Positions 40,695 to 48,908 of a stretch of 64,000 nucleotides of DNA are shown here, piece by piece. The notes beneath the pieces were generated by a model, which had not been told where the DNA came from, searched no databases, and worked only from the letters and a program-made list of their open reading frames with translations. The stretch comes from Simonsiella muelleri ATCC 29453 (GTDB lineage: Bacteria > Pseudomonadota > Gammaproteobacteria > Burkholderiales > Neisseriaceae), in NCBI RefSeq assembly GCF_002951835.1, contig NZ_CP019448.1, positions 806,001 through 870,000 on the forward strand, in the 5' to 3' direction. Within the stretch, counting starts at the first letter, position 1. Each line of letters opens with the position of its first letter. Made by a program: the position numbers and the translations under genes.

Positions 40695-41690
40695 ACGCCA
40701 TTCTCAACACCCAATTAACCCAGCAAATTGAGTAATTGGGTGTTGAATTTGTTGATTCAGTAAACAGCAAAAATTATGCGATAAAATTTTCCGAATAAAA
40801 CGGTTAGATTGGTGAAACAGATTTTTTGTACGAACTATTTCCATGTTAAATCTCTCTGTTAATTGACCAATAACTGTTTCAATCATACGGCGACTATTTT
40901 TTAGCCATTTGAGAAATTGAGGACTTCTGTCATCTTTCATATTGCTACGATAAGGTGTTTGTAAATTAATATGGCTTTGTTTCATTTCATCTTTTAATTC
41001 AGAACTTAAATACCCTTTGTCCGCACCAACAAACCCTGTTTTGCCTTCTAAAAGTTCAGGTAATACCTGCCGTTCATCAACATTGGCAGCTGTAAAAGTA
41101 AAGGCTTTAATCATACCTGAGCGAGTAATCAAAAGATGACCTTTAAAACCATAATAGGTCTCTTTTTTGGAAGCGTAATAACCGAACGTCGCATATGCAC
41201 GAAAATTTTGATGGCGTTTAGCTCGGGCAAATTTACAGACTGCAATAGGAAAGGCATCTGCATAATACTCTGTTTGCTCACACCAATTTGCAGTGATTTT
41301 TTGATGCATTTGTTGTTTAACCCAATACAAATTGGCACATTGTTTGGCAAAATTAGGGTAAGAGCCTAAATTGGGAAACCAATTTTGCCAATGTTGTTTG
41401 AAATATTGCCAAATTTTTTTATCGGTATCCATACCGAGAAATTCGCCAACAATTTCCATACAAATCAGTTCACAATCTGAAAGTTTGGGTGCAAAGCCAC
41501 CTTGTCTTAATGGTTTTTGAACGAGCTGATTGTATAAAGCATCTACCATTAGATACGTTTTAATGATAAATTCGTCTTGGGGCATAACTGTCTCTCTTTC
41601 GGATTATCTTGACGGGTATCTTTAAGAGTGGGGTTATGCCCCTTTTTATTCAATTGCCATATCTTAATTAGATAGAGTTGAGAATGGCGT
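40695..41690 (-). mobile_element. IS982-family insertion sequence (996 bp), complete
   Basis: The ends are 14-bp perfect inverted repeats, ACGCCATTCTCAAC at 40695-40708 and GTTGAGAATGGCGT at 41677-41690. The 7-bp direct repeat GAAAATA flanks both sides (40688-40694 and 41691-41697), as expected for a target duplication. Size and transposase fit IS982. It sits 44 bases from IS5 copy 2 in the malQ-recA gap. Confidence 0.9.
40704..41585 (-). CDS. IS982-family transposase
   Basis: 293 residues with the IS982 DDE blocks: 'YYADAFPIAVCKFARAKRHQNF', 'ASKKETYYGFKGHLLITRSG', 'FVGADKGYLSSEL' and 'RRMIETVIGQLTERFNMEIVR'. The frame is intact from the ATG at 41585 and the stop falls inside the inverted-repeat end. 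Probably functional. Confidence 0.93.
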   Translation of the reverse strand: MPQDEFIIKTYLMVDALYNQLVQKPLRQGGFAPKLSDCELICMEIVGEFLGMDTDKKIWQYFKQHWQNWFPNLGSYPNFAKQCANLYWVKQQMHQKITANWCEQTEYYADAFPIAVCKFARAKRHQNFRAYATFGYYASKKETYYGFKGHLLITRSGMIKAFTFTAANVDERQVLPELLEGKTGFVGADKGYLSSELKDEMKQSHINLQTPYRSNMKDDRSPQFLKWLKNSRRMIETVIGQLTERFNMEIVRTKNLFHQSNRFIRKILSHNFCCLLNQQIQHPITQFAGLIGC

Positions 41691-41696
41691 GAAAAT

Positions 41697-41740
41697 AATT
41701 TCAGGCTACCTTTGAATTGTTCAAAAGGCAGCCTGAAATT
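41697..41740 (-). terminator. DUS-type hairpin downstream of recA
   Basis: AATTTCAGGCTACCTTT and AAAGGCAGCCTGAAATT pair with one mismatch around a 10-base loop, just beyond the recA stop. The right arm is a perfect DUS, the left a variant (CTACCT). Confidence 0.65.
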
Positions 41741-41775
41741 ATTATTTAAATAAGATTATGAACACAGGTTCTTAA

Positions 41776-42867
41776 TTATTCTTCGGGTTGTACGCCATCT
41801 GCATTGTCTTCGGGAGTCCCAACTTCAATCAAATCGTCCAAACCCGAATGACTGCGGATTTTTTGGTCAATTTCGGCAGCAACTTCAGGATTTTCTTTTA
41901 GCCAAATACGGACGTTGTCTTTACCTTGTCCGATTTTTGCGCCATTGTAACTGAACCATGCGCCTGATTTTTGAATGACATCGGTTTTCACGCCCAAATC
42001 CACTAATTCGCCTTCATAACTCACGCCTTCGCCATATAAAATATCAAATTCTGCGGTACGAAATGGTGGCGCAACTTTATTTTTGATGACTTTGACTTTG
42101 GTTTCCTTGCCGATGGGTTCTTCGCCTTCTTTGCCTTTGATTTGAGTGGTGCCACGAATGTCCAAACGCACAGATGAATAGAATTTCAATGCGTTACCAC
42201 CTGTGGTGGTTTCTGGGTTGCCAAACATCACACCAATTTTCATGCGGATTTGGTTGATAAACACGACTAATGTGTTGGTTTTTTTGATGCTGCCTGTTAA
42301 TTTGCGTAAGGCTTGGCTCATCAAACGTGCCTGCAAACCGACATGGCTGTCGCCCATATCGCCTTCAATTTCTGCTTTGGGAACGAGTGCAGCCACCGAG
42401 TCAATCACGACCATGTCTACGCCACCTGAACGCACCAACATATCGCAAATCTCCAAAGCTTGTTCGCCCGTATCGGGTTGAGAAACCAGCAAATCTTCCA
42501 CTTTCACGCCCAATTTACGCGCATAAACGGGGTCAAACGCATTTTCTGCGTCAATGAAAGCGCAAGTACCGCCATTTTTTTGGCATTGTGCGATGGTTTC
42601 TAAGCACAAAGTGGTTTTACCAGAAGATTCAGGCCCGAAAATTTCCACAATGCGACCACGTGGCAAACCACCCACACCCAAAGCCAAATCCAAAGTTAAT
42701 GAACCTGTTGAAATGACTTGTAAATTATCTTCTTGATGGCTACCGTCCATTTTCATGACTGCGCCTTTGCCGAAATTTTTTTCAATTTGAGCCAAAGCTG
42801 CGGCGAGTGCTTGGCTTTTTTCGTTATTGGAATTTTTTGCGTTGTCTTTTTCTGATTTACTTGCCAT
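41776..42867 (-). CDS. recA: Recombinase RecA
   Basis: 363 residues. Walker A is GPESSGKT (about 78-85), Walker B 'VDMVVIDSVAAL', with the L2 loop 'GNPETTTGGNALKFY' and 'KFPFRTAE'-type C-terminal region 'KNKVAPPFRTAEFDILYGEG'. It catalyses strand exchange and is needed for natural transformation. The acidic C-terminus 'EDNADGVQPEE' is typical. The N-terminus is a little longer than usual, with a charged Lys/Asn stretch. The stop codon is directly followed by a family B repeat end (GAACACAGGTTCTTA). Confidence 0.97.
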   Translation of the reverse strand: MASKSEKDNAKNSNNEKSQALAAALAQIEKNFGKGAVMKMDGSHQEDNLQVISTGSLTLDLALGVGGLPRGRIVEIFGPESSGKTTLCLETIAQCQKNGGTCAFIDAENAFDPVYARKLGVKVEDLLVSQPDTGEQALEICDMLVRSGGVDMVVIDSVAALVPKAEIEGDMGDSHVGLQARLMSQALRKLTGSIKKTNTLVVFINQIRMKIGVMFGNPETTTGGNALKFYSSVRLDIRGTTQIKGKEGEEPIGKETKVKVIKNKVAPPFRTAEFDILYGEGVSYEGELVDLGVKTDVIQKSGAWFSYNGAKIGQGKDNVRIWLKENPEVAAEIDQKIRSHSGLDDLIEVGTPEDNADGVQPEE

Positions 42868-42995
42868 GATGTTGACCTTATACGGTTGGGGTTAGAATCG
42901 GAAATTTTAAGGCAGCCTGAAAGGTTTGTAAAATGATAGTGAATGAAATGGCACATTCAGGCAGCCTGCAACATTTTGATGAGTGGGATACGCCA

Positions 42996-43062
42996 TCCTT
43001 GTGGATAACCTTGATTAGATTTCTGGACTTATCCACACGTTATACGCTTTTTCGGCTATAAT
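42996..43062 (+). promoter_or_regulatory. Two perfect DnaA boxes and a -10 element upstream of dnaA; candidate origin or autoregulatory region
   Basis: TTATCCACA occurs on the minus strand at 43000-43008 and on the plus strand at 43029-43037. TATAAT at 43057-43062 is a consensus -10, about 78 bases before the dnaA start, and its -35 region would overlap the second box. DnaA boxes here fit autorepression of dnaA and could be part of oriC. The full gap 42868-43139 has two DUS but no gene. Two boxes alone do not prove an origin. Confidence 0.6.
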
Positions 43063-43139
43063 TAAGATAATCTGTGAGTACGCTTTTTGAATTTTCAACT
43101 AATTAATTGAATTCAAATCATAATAAATAAGAGAATATC

Positions 43140-44780
43140 ATGATGTTAGCCGATTTTTGGGCGCAAACCCTGCGCCGTTTGCATAGCGAATTGAGTGAGC
43201 AGCAATTCCAACTTGCCATTGCCCCGATTACCGTGGGTGAGGAAAATGATGCGTGGGTGATTTATGCCAAAAATCAGTTTGCAGTCAATTTGTTGCGTTC
43301 TCAATATGCGGCGAAATTGTCGGCGATTCGTGAGGAAATTGCGCCCAATGCCCCCGAATTAATTTACAAAGTTGGCGTGGGTGTGCGATACGAAATGGCG
43401 GAGGAAGTGTCGCCAACGTTTTCAGGCAGCCTGAAAACACAAAATCAAGCAAAATCTATTGATAAATCAGATGAATTAGATAATTTATCAACCGATACAT
43501 CATCAGAATCAAATTTACCCAAAACGTCTTTACAATCACCACAAGCACCTTTGTTGCAGCCTGAAAATGCGCCTGTGGATAAATTACCTGAAAAAAAATC
43601 ATCACGCAAAACCACCGCCCAAGATATTTTGGCAGAGCGCATGAGTAATTTGCGTCCCAACAAAAAAAACGAAGTGAGTGAGGAAAATAAATCGCATAAA
43701 CCGTCCGCGATTGAAATTGCCAAAGCCAAAGAAGATGCAGAACAACGCCACTCACAAACTAATTTGTCGCCCGAATATACTTTTGACACTCTGGTGGAAG
43801 GGAAAGGCAATCATTTGGCGGCGGCGGTTGCCAAAAGCATCGCTGAAAAACCAGGTGATAGTATGTACAACCCATTTTTCGTGTACGGCAGCACGGGTTT
43901 GGGCAAAACACACTTGGTGCAGGCGATTGGTAATGAGTTGTTGAAATTAAACACAAAAGCGCGTGTTCGTTATATGCACTCGGACGAATATTTGAAAACG
44001 TTTATGGCGACTGTGCGCAATAAAACGTGGGATACGTTCAAACAACAATATTTACATTATAATTTATTGATTATTGATGATATTCAATTTATCCAAGGCA
44101 AAGACCGCACGATGGAAGAGTTTTTCTTTTTGTTTGAACATTTTCATTCGCGCAATCAACAAATTATCCTGACTTGCGACCAATTACCCAGTAGCTTAGA
44201 AAACATGGAAAAACGCTTGATTTCACGTTTTTCGTGGGGCATGACGATTAAATTGGAACCGCCTGAATTGGAAATGCGAGTGGATATTTTGGAGCGTAAA
44301 GCCGAAGCGGTGGGCATCACATTATTAGAAGATGCAGCGTTGTTTATCGCGCAAAATGTGAAACAAAATGTGCGTGAATTAGAAGGCGCGTTAAATCGTG
44401 TGCTAGCACGTTGTCGTTTTGAAAAGCGCACCACAATTGACATTGATTTAGCAACCGATGCGTTGCAAGACATTGTCGCCAGCAATTATAAACCGATTAC
44501 CATTGAATTGATTATGAAAGCGGTGGCGGATTATCATCACATTCGCATGAGTGATTTGTTAGGCAAAAAGCGCACACGCACAGTGGCACGACCCCGACAA
44601 ATGGCAATGGCGTTGGCGAAAGAGCTGACGAATATGAGTTTGCCTGCGATTGGCGATGCGTTTGGTGGACGCGACCACACCACTGTGATGCACGCCGTCA
44701 AAACCATTGCCAAACTGCGAATTGATGAGCCTGAATTGGGTCAGGATTATGAAAAGTTATTGATTTTAATAAGAAATTAA
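43140..44780 (+). CDS. dnaA: Chromosomal replication initiator DnaA
   Basis: 546 residues. Domain I ('FWAQTLRRLHSELSEQQFQLAIAPI', 1-85), a long low-complexity linker (about 90-205), AAA+ domain with Walker A GSTGLGKT (250-257) and 'LLIIDDIQFIQGKDRTMEEFF', and C-terminal domain IV with the DnaA signature 'GDAFGGRDHTTVMHA'. The linker contains two in-frame uptake sequences reading 'FSGSLKT' and 'LLQPEN'. The start could also be the next ATG at 43143. dnaN does not follow directly; a restriction-modification pair intervenes. Confidence 0.96.
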   Translation: MMLADFWAQTLRRLHSELSEQQFQLAIAPITVGEENDAWVIYAKNQFAVNLLRSQYAAKLSAIREEIAPNAPELIYKVGVGVRYEMAEEVSPTFSGSLKTQNQAKSIDKSDELDNLSTDTSSESNLPKTSLQSPQAPLLQPENAPVDKLPEKKSSRKTTAQDILAERMSNLRPNKKNEVSEENKSHKPSAIEIAKAKEDAEQRHSQTNLSPEYTFDTLVEGKGNHLAAAVAKSIAEKPGDSMYNPFFVYGSTGLGKTHLVQAIGNELLKLNTKARVRYMHSDEYLKTFMATVRNKTWDTFKQQYLHYNLLIIDDIQFIQGKDRTMEEFFFLFEHFHSRNQQIILTCDQLPSSLENMEKRLISRFSWGMTIKLEPPELEMRVDILERKAEAVGITLLEDAALFIAQNVKQNVRELEGALNRVLARCRFEKRTTIDIDLATDALQDIVASNYKPITIELIMKAVADYHHIRMSDLLGKKRTRTVARPRQMAMALAKELTNMSLPAIGDAFGGRDHTTVMHAVKTIAKLRIDEPELGQDYEKLLILIRN

Positions 44781-44812
44781 ATTTTCAAATAGCCTAAAGG
44801 TAGAAAATAAAC

Positions 44813-45451
44813 ATGACTGAACAAGTTTTTTTTAAAAATCAAGATCTAAAGATTTTCCATAAAGGAAATTATCAAGAAATTAATCGTGATTTTATTTCGG
44901 AGGCTAATCATGCTATTAAGCCTTTGAATGTTATCCAAAAAAAATATAAGAAATTAGATAATGATACGTTTTTCAATGAGTTAAGAGATGGTATGATTGG
45001 TGCGTATTTGGGCTATGATTTGGTTAATATTGAAAAGCATGGATTAGATGCTAAAAATTCAGAAAATAATCAATTTTTAGAAGTCAAACAAGCATCTTTT
45101 AGCGCAAAATCTTGGGTAGCGACTTTCAACGATACTACTTATGAGAAAGCTGAAGCATTTGAAGATGAAAAATTATTTTTAGCCGTAGGCGTTTGGGCTG
45201 GATTATCAGAATTATTATTTATCGTTTATGGTCAAAATCCTTTGATTGGACAATATTTAAAATCACGCGTAGATATTTTTAAATCTGGTGGCAGTGTGCG
45301 TTCTACTCAATCTATTACTATCAAGGACTTAGTAGTATGTTATGGTTTTAAAATTTTGTTTCCAACCCAAGAGCGAAAAGAAATCAAAAATATTTTTAGA
45401 TTAAAATATAAGGGTGAAGATTGGTGGTCGGGAGCATTTGTAGATGAATAA
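44813..45451 (+). CDS. Putative type II restriction endonuclease
   Basis: 212 residues of a family I cannot name. A likely PD-(D/E)xK core is seen: 'GLDAKNSENNQFLEVKQAS' supplies an acidic residue followed by E-x-K (about residues 83-95), with 'NELRDGMIGAYLGYDL' before it. The gene overlaps the DNA methyltransferase by 8 bases, the usual arrangement of a restriction-modification pair. It is visibly richer in A/T than the flanking dnaA and dnaN. The assignment as nuclease rests on context and the E-x-K motif. The recognition site is unknown. Confidence 0.65.
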   Translation: MTEQVFFKNQDLKIFHKGNYQEINRDFISEANHAIKPLNVIQKKYKKLDNDTFFNELRDGMIGAYLGYDLVNIEKHGLDAKNSENNQFLEVKQASFSAKSWVATFNDTTYEKAEAFEDEKLFLAVGVWAGLSELLFIVYGQNPLIGQYLKSRVDIFKSGGSVRSTQSITIKDLVVCYGFKILFPTQERKEIKNIFRLKYKGEDWWSGAFVDE

Positions 45452-46607
45452 GTTGTATGTTATGGATGCAGAAGATTGCTTAAACAGGCTGCCTGAAAAT
45501 ACCTTTCAAACAGTGTATATTGACCCACCCTACAACACGCAATCCAAAAAATTTGAATATCATGATCATTATGATGATTGGGAAGATTTTATTACCAGTA
45601 AAATTCGTAAAACACGCCAAGTTATGCAAGAAACAGGTGTGTTGTTTGTTTCTATTGATGATAACAAGTTGATTGAACTGCGTTTAATTTGTAATGAAGT
45701 ATTTGGTAAAGATAATTTTTTAGGTATGTTTATCACGCGCCAAACCACGCGCAGTAATGCCAAGCACATTAATACAATTCATGAATATATCATTGCATAT
45801 GCAAAAAATAAACGTAAAGCGCCTGCTTTTGAAATTAAACGGTTAGAAATTCCATTTTATGCAGATAAATTGTTGCCATTAATGGCAGAAATTAAAAAGG
45901 AACACAAACAAAATGGTATCGCGTCAGCAACGCAATTATTAAAAAAAAGGTTGAAAGAATTTGAAAAAATAGAGTATTTTTCATTTTTGAAGAATTATTC
46001 TATTGTTGACGAGAATGGTGAAATTTGTTTTGCAACTGATTTATCTACACCTAATGGAGAACCTTGTGAATTATATATAGAAGAAATTATGTTGCATTTA
46101 CCTGCGTTGAAATCACGTGGTTGGTCTTCTAAAGAAAAATTTATTAAGCTATTTAATGAAAATAAGTTATTGTTTAAACAAGGTCGCCCGTATGAGAAAC
46201 ATTTATTGTCTGAATCAAAAGACAATGCGATGAGTATTTTGAACTTTTATTCGCGACAGGGAAAACATGATTTAGAGAGATTAGATTTAGGAAATGTGTT
46301 TTCTACTGCAAAACCTGTTGAAATGATTAAATATTTAATTAAAATTTCACAAATCAGTCACAATGACAAAATCTTGGATTTTTTTGCAGGTAGTGGAACA
46401 ACTGCACAAGCCGTTTTAGAGTGTAATCAAGAGGATAATGGGCAGCGTGAATTTGTATTATGTCAAGTGCAAGAAGAAATCAAAAACAATTTATATGCCA
46501 TTGAATATTTGTCAGGCTTGGGTTATCAATCTAATATTGCAGAAATTATTAAATTACGTTTGGCACGTTTACAATATTTTATTCAATTTACATATGAAAT
46601 TGAATAG
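45444..46607 (+). CDS. DNA methyltransferase (N6-adenine/N4-cytosine, beta type)
   Basis: 387 residues. Catalytic motif IV DPPYNT near residue 27 precedes the SAM motif I FAGSGTT at about residue 315, the order of the beta class. 'HDHYDDWEDFITSKIRKTRQVMQETGVLFVSIDDNKLIELRLICNEVFG' is typical of Mod-like adenine methyltransferases. The central region (about 120-250) is the likely target-recognition domain. The frame is intact. A DUS near the start reads 'NRLPENT', which suggests the pair has resided in DUS-bearing genomes. Overlaps the putative nuclease by 8 bases. Confidence 0.9.
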   Translation: MNKLYVMDAEDCLNRLPENTFQTVYIDPPYNTQSKKFEYHDHYDDWEDFITSKIRKTRQVMQETGVLFVSIDDNKLIELRLICNEVFGKDNFLGMFITRQTTRSNAKHINTIHEYIIAYAKNKRKAPAFEIKRLEIPFYADKLLPLMAEIKKEHKQNGIASATQLLKKRLKEFEKIEYFSFLKNYSIVDENGEICFATDLSTPNGEPCELYIEEIMLHLPALKSRGWSSKEKFIKLFNENKLLFKQGRPYEKHLLSESKDNAMSILNFYSRQGKHDLERLDLGNVFSTAKPVEMIKYLIKISQISHNDKILDFFAGSGTTAQAVLECNQEDNGQREFVLCQVQEEIKNNLYAIEYLSGLGYQSNIAEIIKLRLARLQYFIQFTYEIE

Positions 46608-46617
46608 GATATTGTTT

Positions 46618-46720
46618 TATATGGTTTAAATTCAAATTAACACAACATTGCTAATGTTCTGATGTACTACACGTGTGCGTCAGACGTTATCGCCTTGTTC
46701 TCATTTGAATGTAAAATACT
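46618..46720. repeat. Correia-like short element before dnaN
   Basis: Left TATATGGTTTAAATTCAAAT, right (complement) TAGTATTTTACATTCAAATG. The interior has 'CAGACGTTATCGCCTTG', shared with the copies at 56370 and 62254. It fills most of the gap between the methyltransferase and dnaN and may carry the dnaN promoter region. Confidence 0.6.
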
Positions 46721-46767
46721 AAAAAAATTATCTCAAAATTTATTGAAAATATAAGGAAAAATACATC

Positions 46768-47871
46768 ATGTTAATCTTACAAACAGATAGAGATAGTCTA
46801 CTTAAGCCCCTACAAGCCGTAACAGGTATTGTGGAACGCAAACATACTTTGCCGATTTTGTCTAATGTGTTGCTGGAAAGTAAAGATGGCAGAATCCATA
46901 TTTTGGCGACCGATTTGGAAATCCAAATTCACACGCAAGGTGCGGAAAACGATAAAGGCGATTTTCGTTTGACAACTAATGCTAAGAAATTACAGGATAT
47001 TTTACGCGCTTTACCCGATGGTGCGATTGTGCAACTGGATTGGGCGGACAACCGTTTGACACTGAAAGCCGGCAAATCGCGTTTTAATCTGCAAACGCTG
47101 CCTGCAGAAGATTTCCCCACCATGAGCGTGAATGATTCGGCGCAAGTGCGTTTTTCACTCACGCAAGAAACGTTCAAACACATGATTTCGCAGGTGCAAT
47201 ATAGCATGGCAGTGCAAGATATTCGCTATTATTTGAATGGCTTATTGTTGCAAGTGGAAGAAAATCAATTGCGTTTGGTTTCTACGGACGGGCATCGTTT
47301 GGCGTATTCGGTTTGTGAAATTGAGGCGAATTTGTCCAAAACCGAAGTGATTTTGCCACGTAAAACCGTGTTGGAATTGAATAAGTTATTGAATCAACCC
47401 AATGAATTAATTGAAATTGAATTATTGGGTAATCAGATTCGTTTGACATGCAATGATACGGTGATTGTCAGCAAAGTGATTGATGGTAAATTCCCCGATT
47501 ATAACCGCGTGATTCCATTGGATAATGATAAAATTTTCTTGATTTCGCGTACCGACTTGTTGGGTGCGTTGGAGCGTTCGGCAATTTTGGCAAACGAGAA
47601 ATTTAAAGGCGTGAAATTGTTTTTATCAGCAGGATTATTGCGCGTTTCTTGTACCAATAACGAGCAGGAAGAAGCTCAAGAAGAATTGGAAATTGCTTAT
47701 CAAGGCGAATCTTTAGAAGTTAGCTTTAATATCAATTATTTAACTGATGTATTGCGTAACACGCATTGTGATGATATTCAAATTGCGTTGGGTAATGAGC
47801 ATAAGTCATCGTTATTTACCAAACCCGATGAAGCCGATTTCAAATATGTTGTGATGCCGATGCGAATTTAA
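46768..47871 (+). CDS. dnaN: DNA polymerase III beta subunit (sliding clamp)
   Basis: 367 residues. Three clamp domains opening 'MLILQTDRDSLLKPLQAVTGIVERKHTLPILSNVLLE', with 'LVSTDGHRLAYS' in domain 2 and the C-terminal 'YVVMPMRI' peptide-binding region. The ATG at 46768 is preceded by AAGGAAAAATACATC. Separated from dnaA by about 2 kb holding the restriction-modification genes. Confidence 0.96.
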   Translation: MLILQTDRDSLLKPLQAVTGIVERKHTLPILSNVLLESKDGRIHILATDLEIQIHTQGAENDKGDFRLTTNAKKLQDILRALPDGAIVQLDWADNRLTLKAGKSRFNLQTLPAEDFPTMSVNDSAQVRFSLTQETFKHMISQVQYSMAVQDIRYYLNGLLLQVEENQLRLVSTDGHRLAYSVCEIEANLSKTEVILPRKTVLELNKLLNQPNELIEIELLGNQIRLTCNDTVIVSKVIDGKFPDYNRVIPLDNDKIFLISRTDLLGALERSAILANEKFKGVKLFLSAGLLRVSCTNNEQEEAQEELEIAYQGESLEVSFNINYLTDVLRNTHCDDIQIALGNEHKSSLFTKPDEADFKYVVMPMRI

Positions 47872-47983
47872 TGGTAAATTTCTTTCAGGCTGCCTGAAAC
47901 AATTGTGTATTCAGCGAAACAAATTCACAAGATAATTTTCAGGTAGCCTGAAAAATTTTTTTTGATTCTTTACCTTGATTTTA

Positions 47984-48838
47984 ATGAACATAATGATGAG
48001 AAAATGGTTGGTAATTTTATTGGTGCTACCTATTTTGAGTGGGTGCGAACCTGTAACCCAAGCATGGCAGGGCATAAAAGATTGGGTGCAAAATTGGCAT
48101 GATGTGCCTGCACCAAATGCGCGTGATTTTATGATTCAGCCATTACCACAAGTATTGGATAATGAGCTGAATTTTACTGCACAGACCTATCAACGTCCCT
48201 CATCTCCCACCAAAATAACCCCACAAATTTTGCATTTTGATGCAGACGGAAAATCGGTTGATGTGCCAAAAAATGACGGTTTTTATCGTGAAGTGTATGG
48301 ACAAACCACAGATGGTCGTCTGATGGTGCAGGATTTTTTTGAATCCACCCAATTACCCCAAACAACCGCGTTGGTTCTTAAGAGAAACAGCGACCCAAAA
48401 GATTTCAGTAATGCCATTTTAGATGGGCGTGTGATTTGGTTTAATCGCGATGGACAATTGCATGCTGTGGCTGATTACGTCAATGGTGTGGCGCAAGGTG
48501 CAAGGATTTTTTATCAAAATAAACAATTGGTTGGTGCGGTGTTGGCACAAAAAATGCTTGCATTTCAGCATGATGGCACAATTTTAGCCGCGATGGAAAG
48601 TAGCACAAATCCAGCCAATTCAAATGCTAATAGTAATGAGTGGAGATTGATTTTGTTTCGTCCAAATGGCGTGGGTTTGTTGCAATCGGATATTCGTGGT
48701 GAGCAGGTGATGCATGCGGTGGCTTGGACGGCAGATGGTAAACAAGTCAAACGAAAAATGGATGTGCAAACTGTTCGCCAAGAGAGTTTGCCCTTTGAAA
48801 AACGTGCTGATGAATTGTTGCGATTGATGAATGAGTGA
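47984..48838 (+). CDS. Hypothetical lipoprotein
   Basis: About 284 residues with a lipoprotein signal peptide ending LSGC. The start could be 47984, 47993 or 47996, and none has a good ribosome site. After the Cys come 'QAWQGIKDWVQNWHDVPAPNARDF' and a beta-rich body with 'VIWFNRDGQLHAVADYVNGVAQGARIFYQN', which loosely resembles MORN/toxin-antitoxin-type beta repeats of cell-envelope proteins. Family not recognised. It lies upstream of the DegQ-type protease on the same strand, separated by a DUS. Confidence 0.7.
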   Translation: MNIMMRKWLVILLVLPILSGCEPVTQAWQGIKDWVQNWHDVPAPNARDFMIQPLPQVLDNELNFTAQTYQRPSSPTKITPQILHFDADGKSVDVPKNDGFYREVYGQTTDGRLMVQDFFESTQLPQTTALVLKRNSDPKDFSNAILDGRVIWFNRDGQLHAVADYVNGVAQGARIFYQNKQLVGAVLAQKMLAFQHDGTILAAMESSTNPANSNANSNEWRLILFRPNGVGLLQSDIRGEQVMHAVAWTADGKQVKRKMDVQTVRQESLPFEKRADELLRLMNE

Positions 48839-48908
48839 GTATGTTTTCAGGCAGCCTGAAAGCATTTTTTGAATAATAATAAGGTTAATTTTAAGGATTT
48901 AGATAGAC

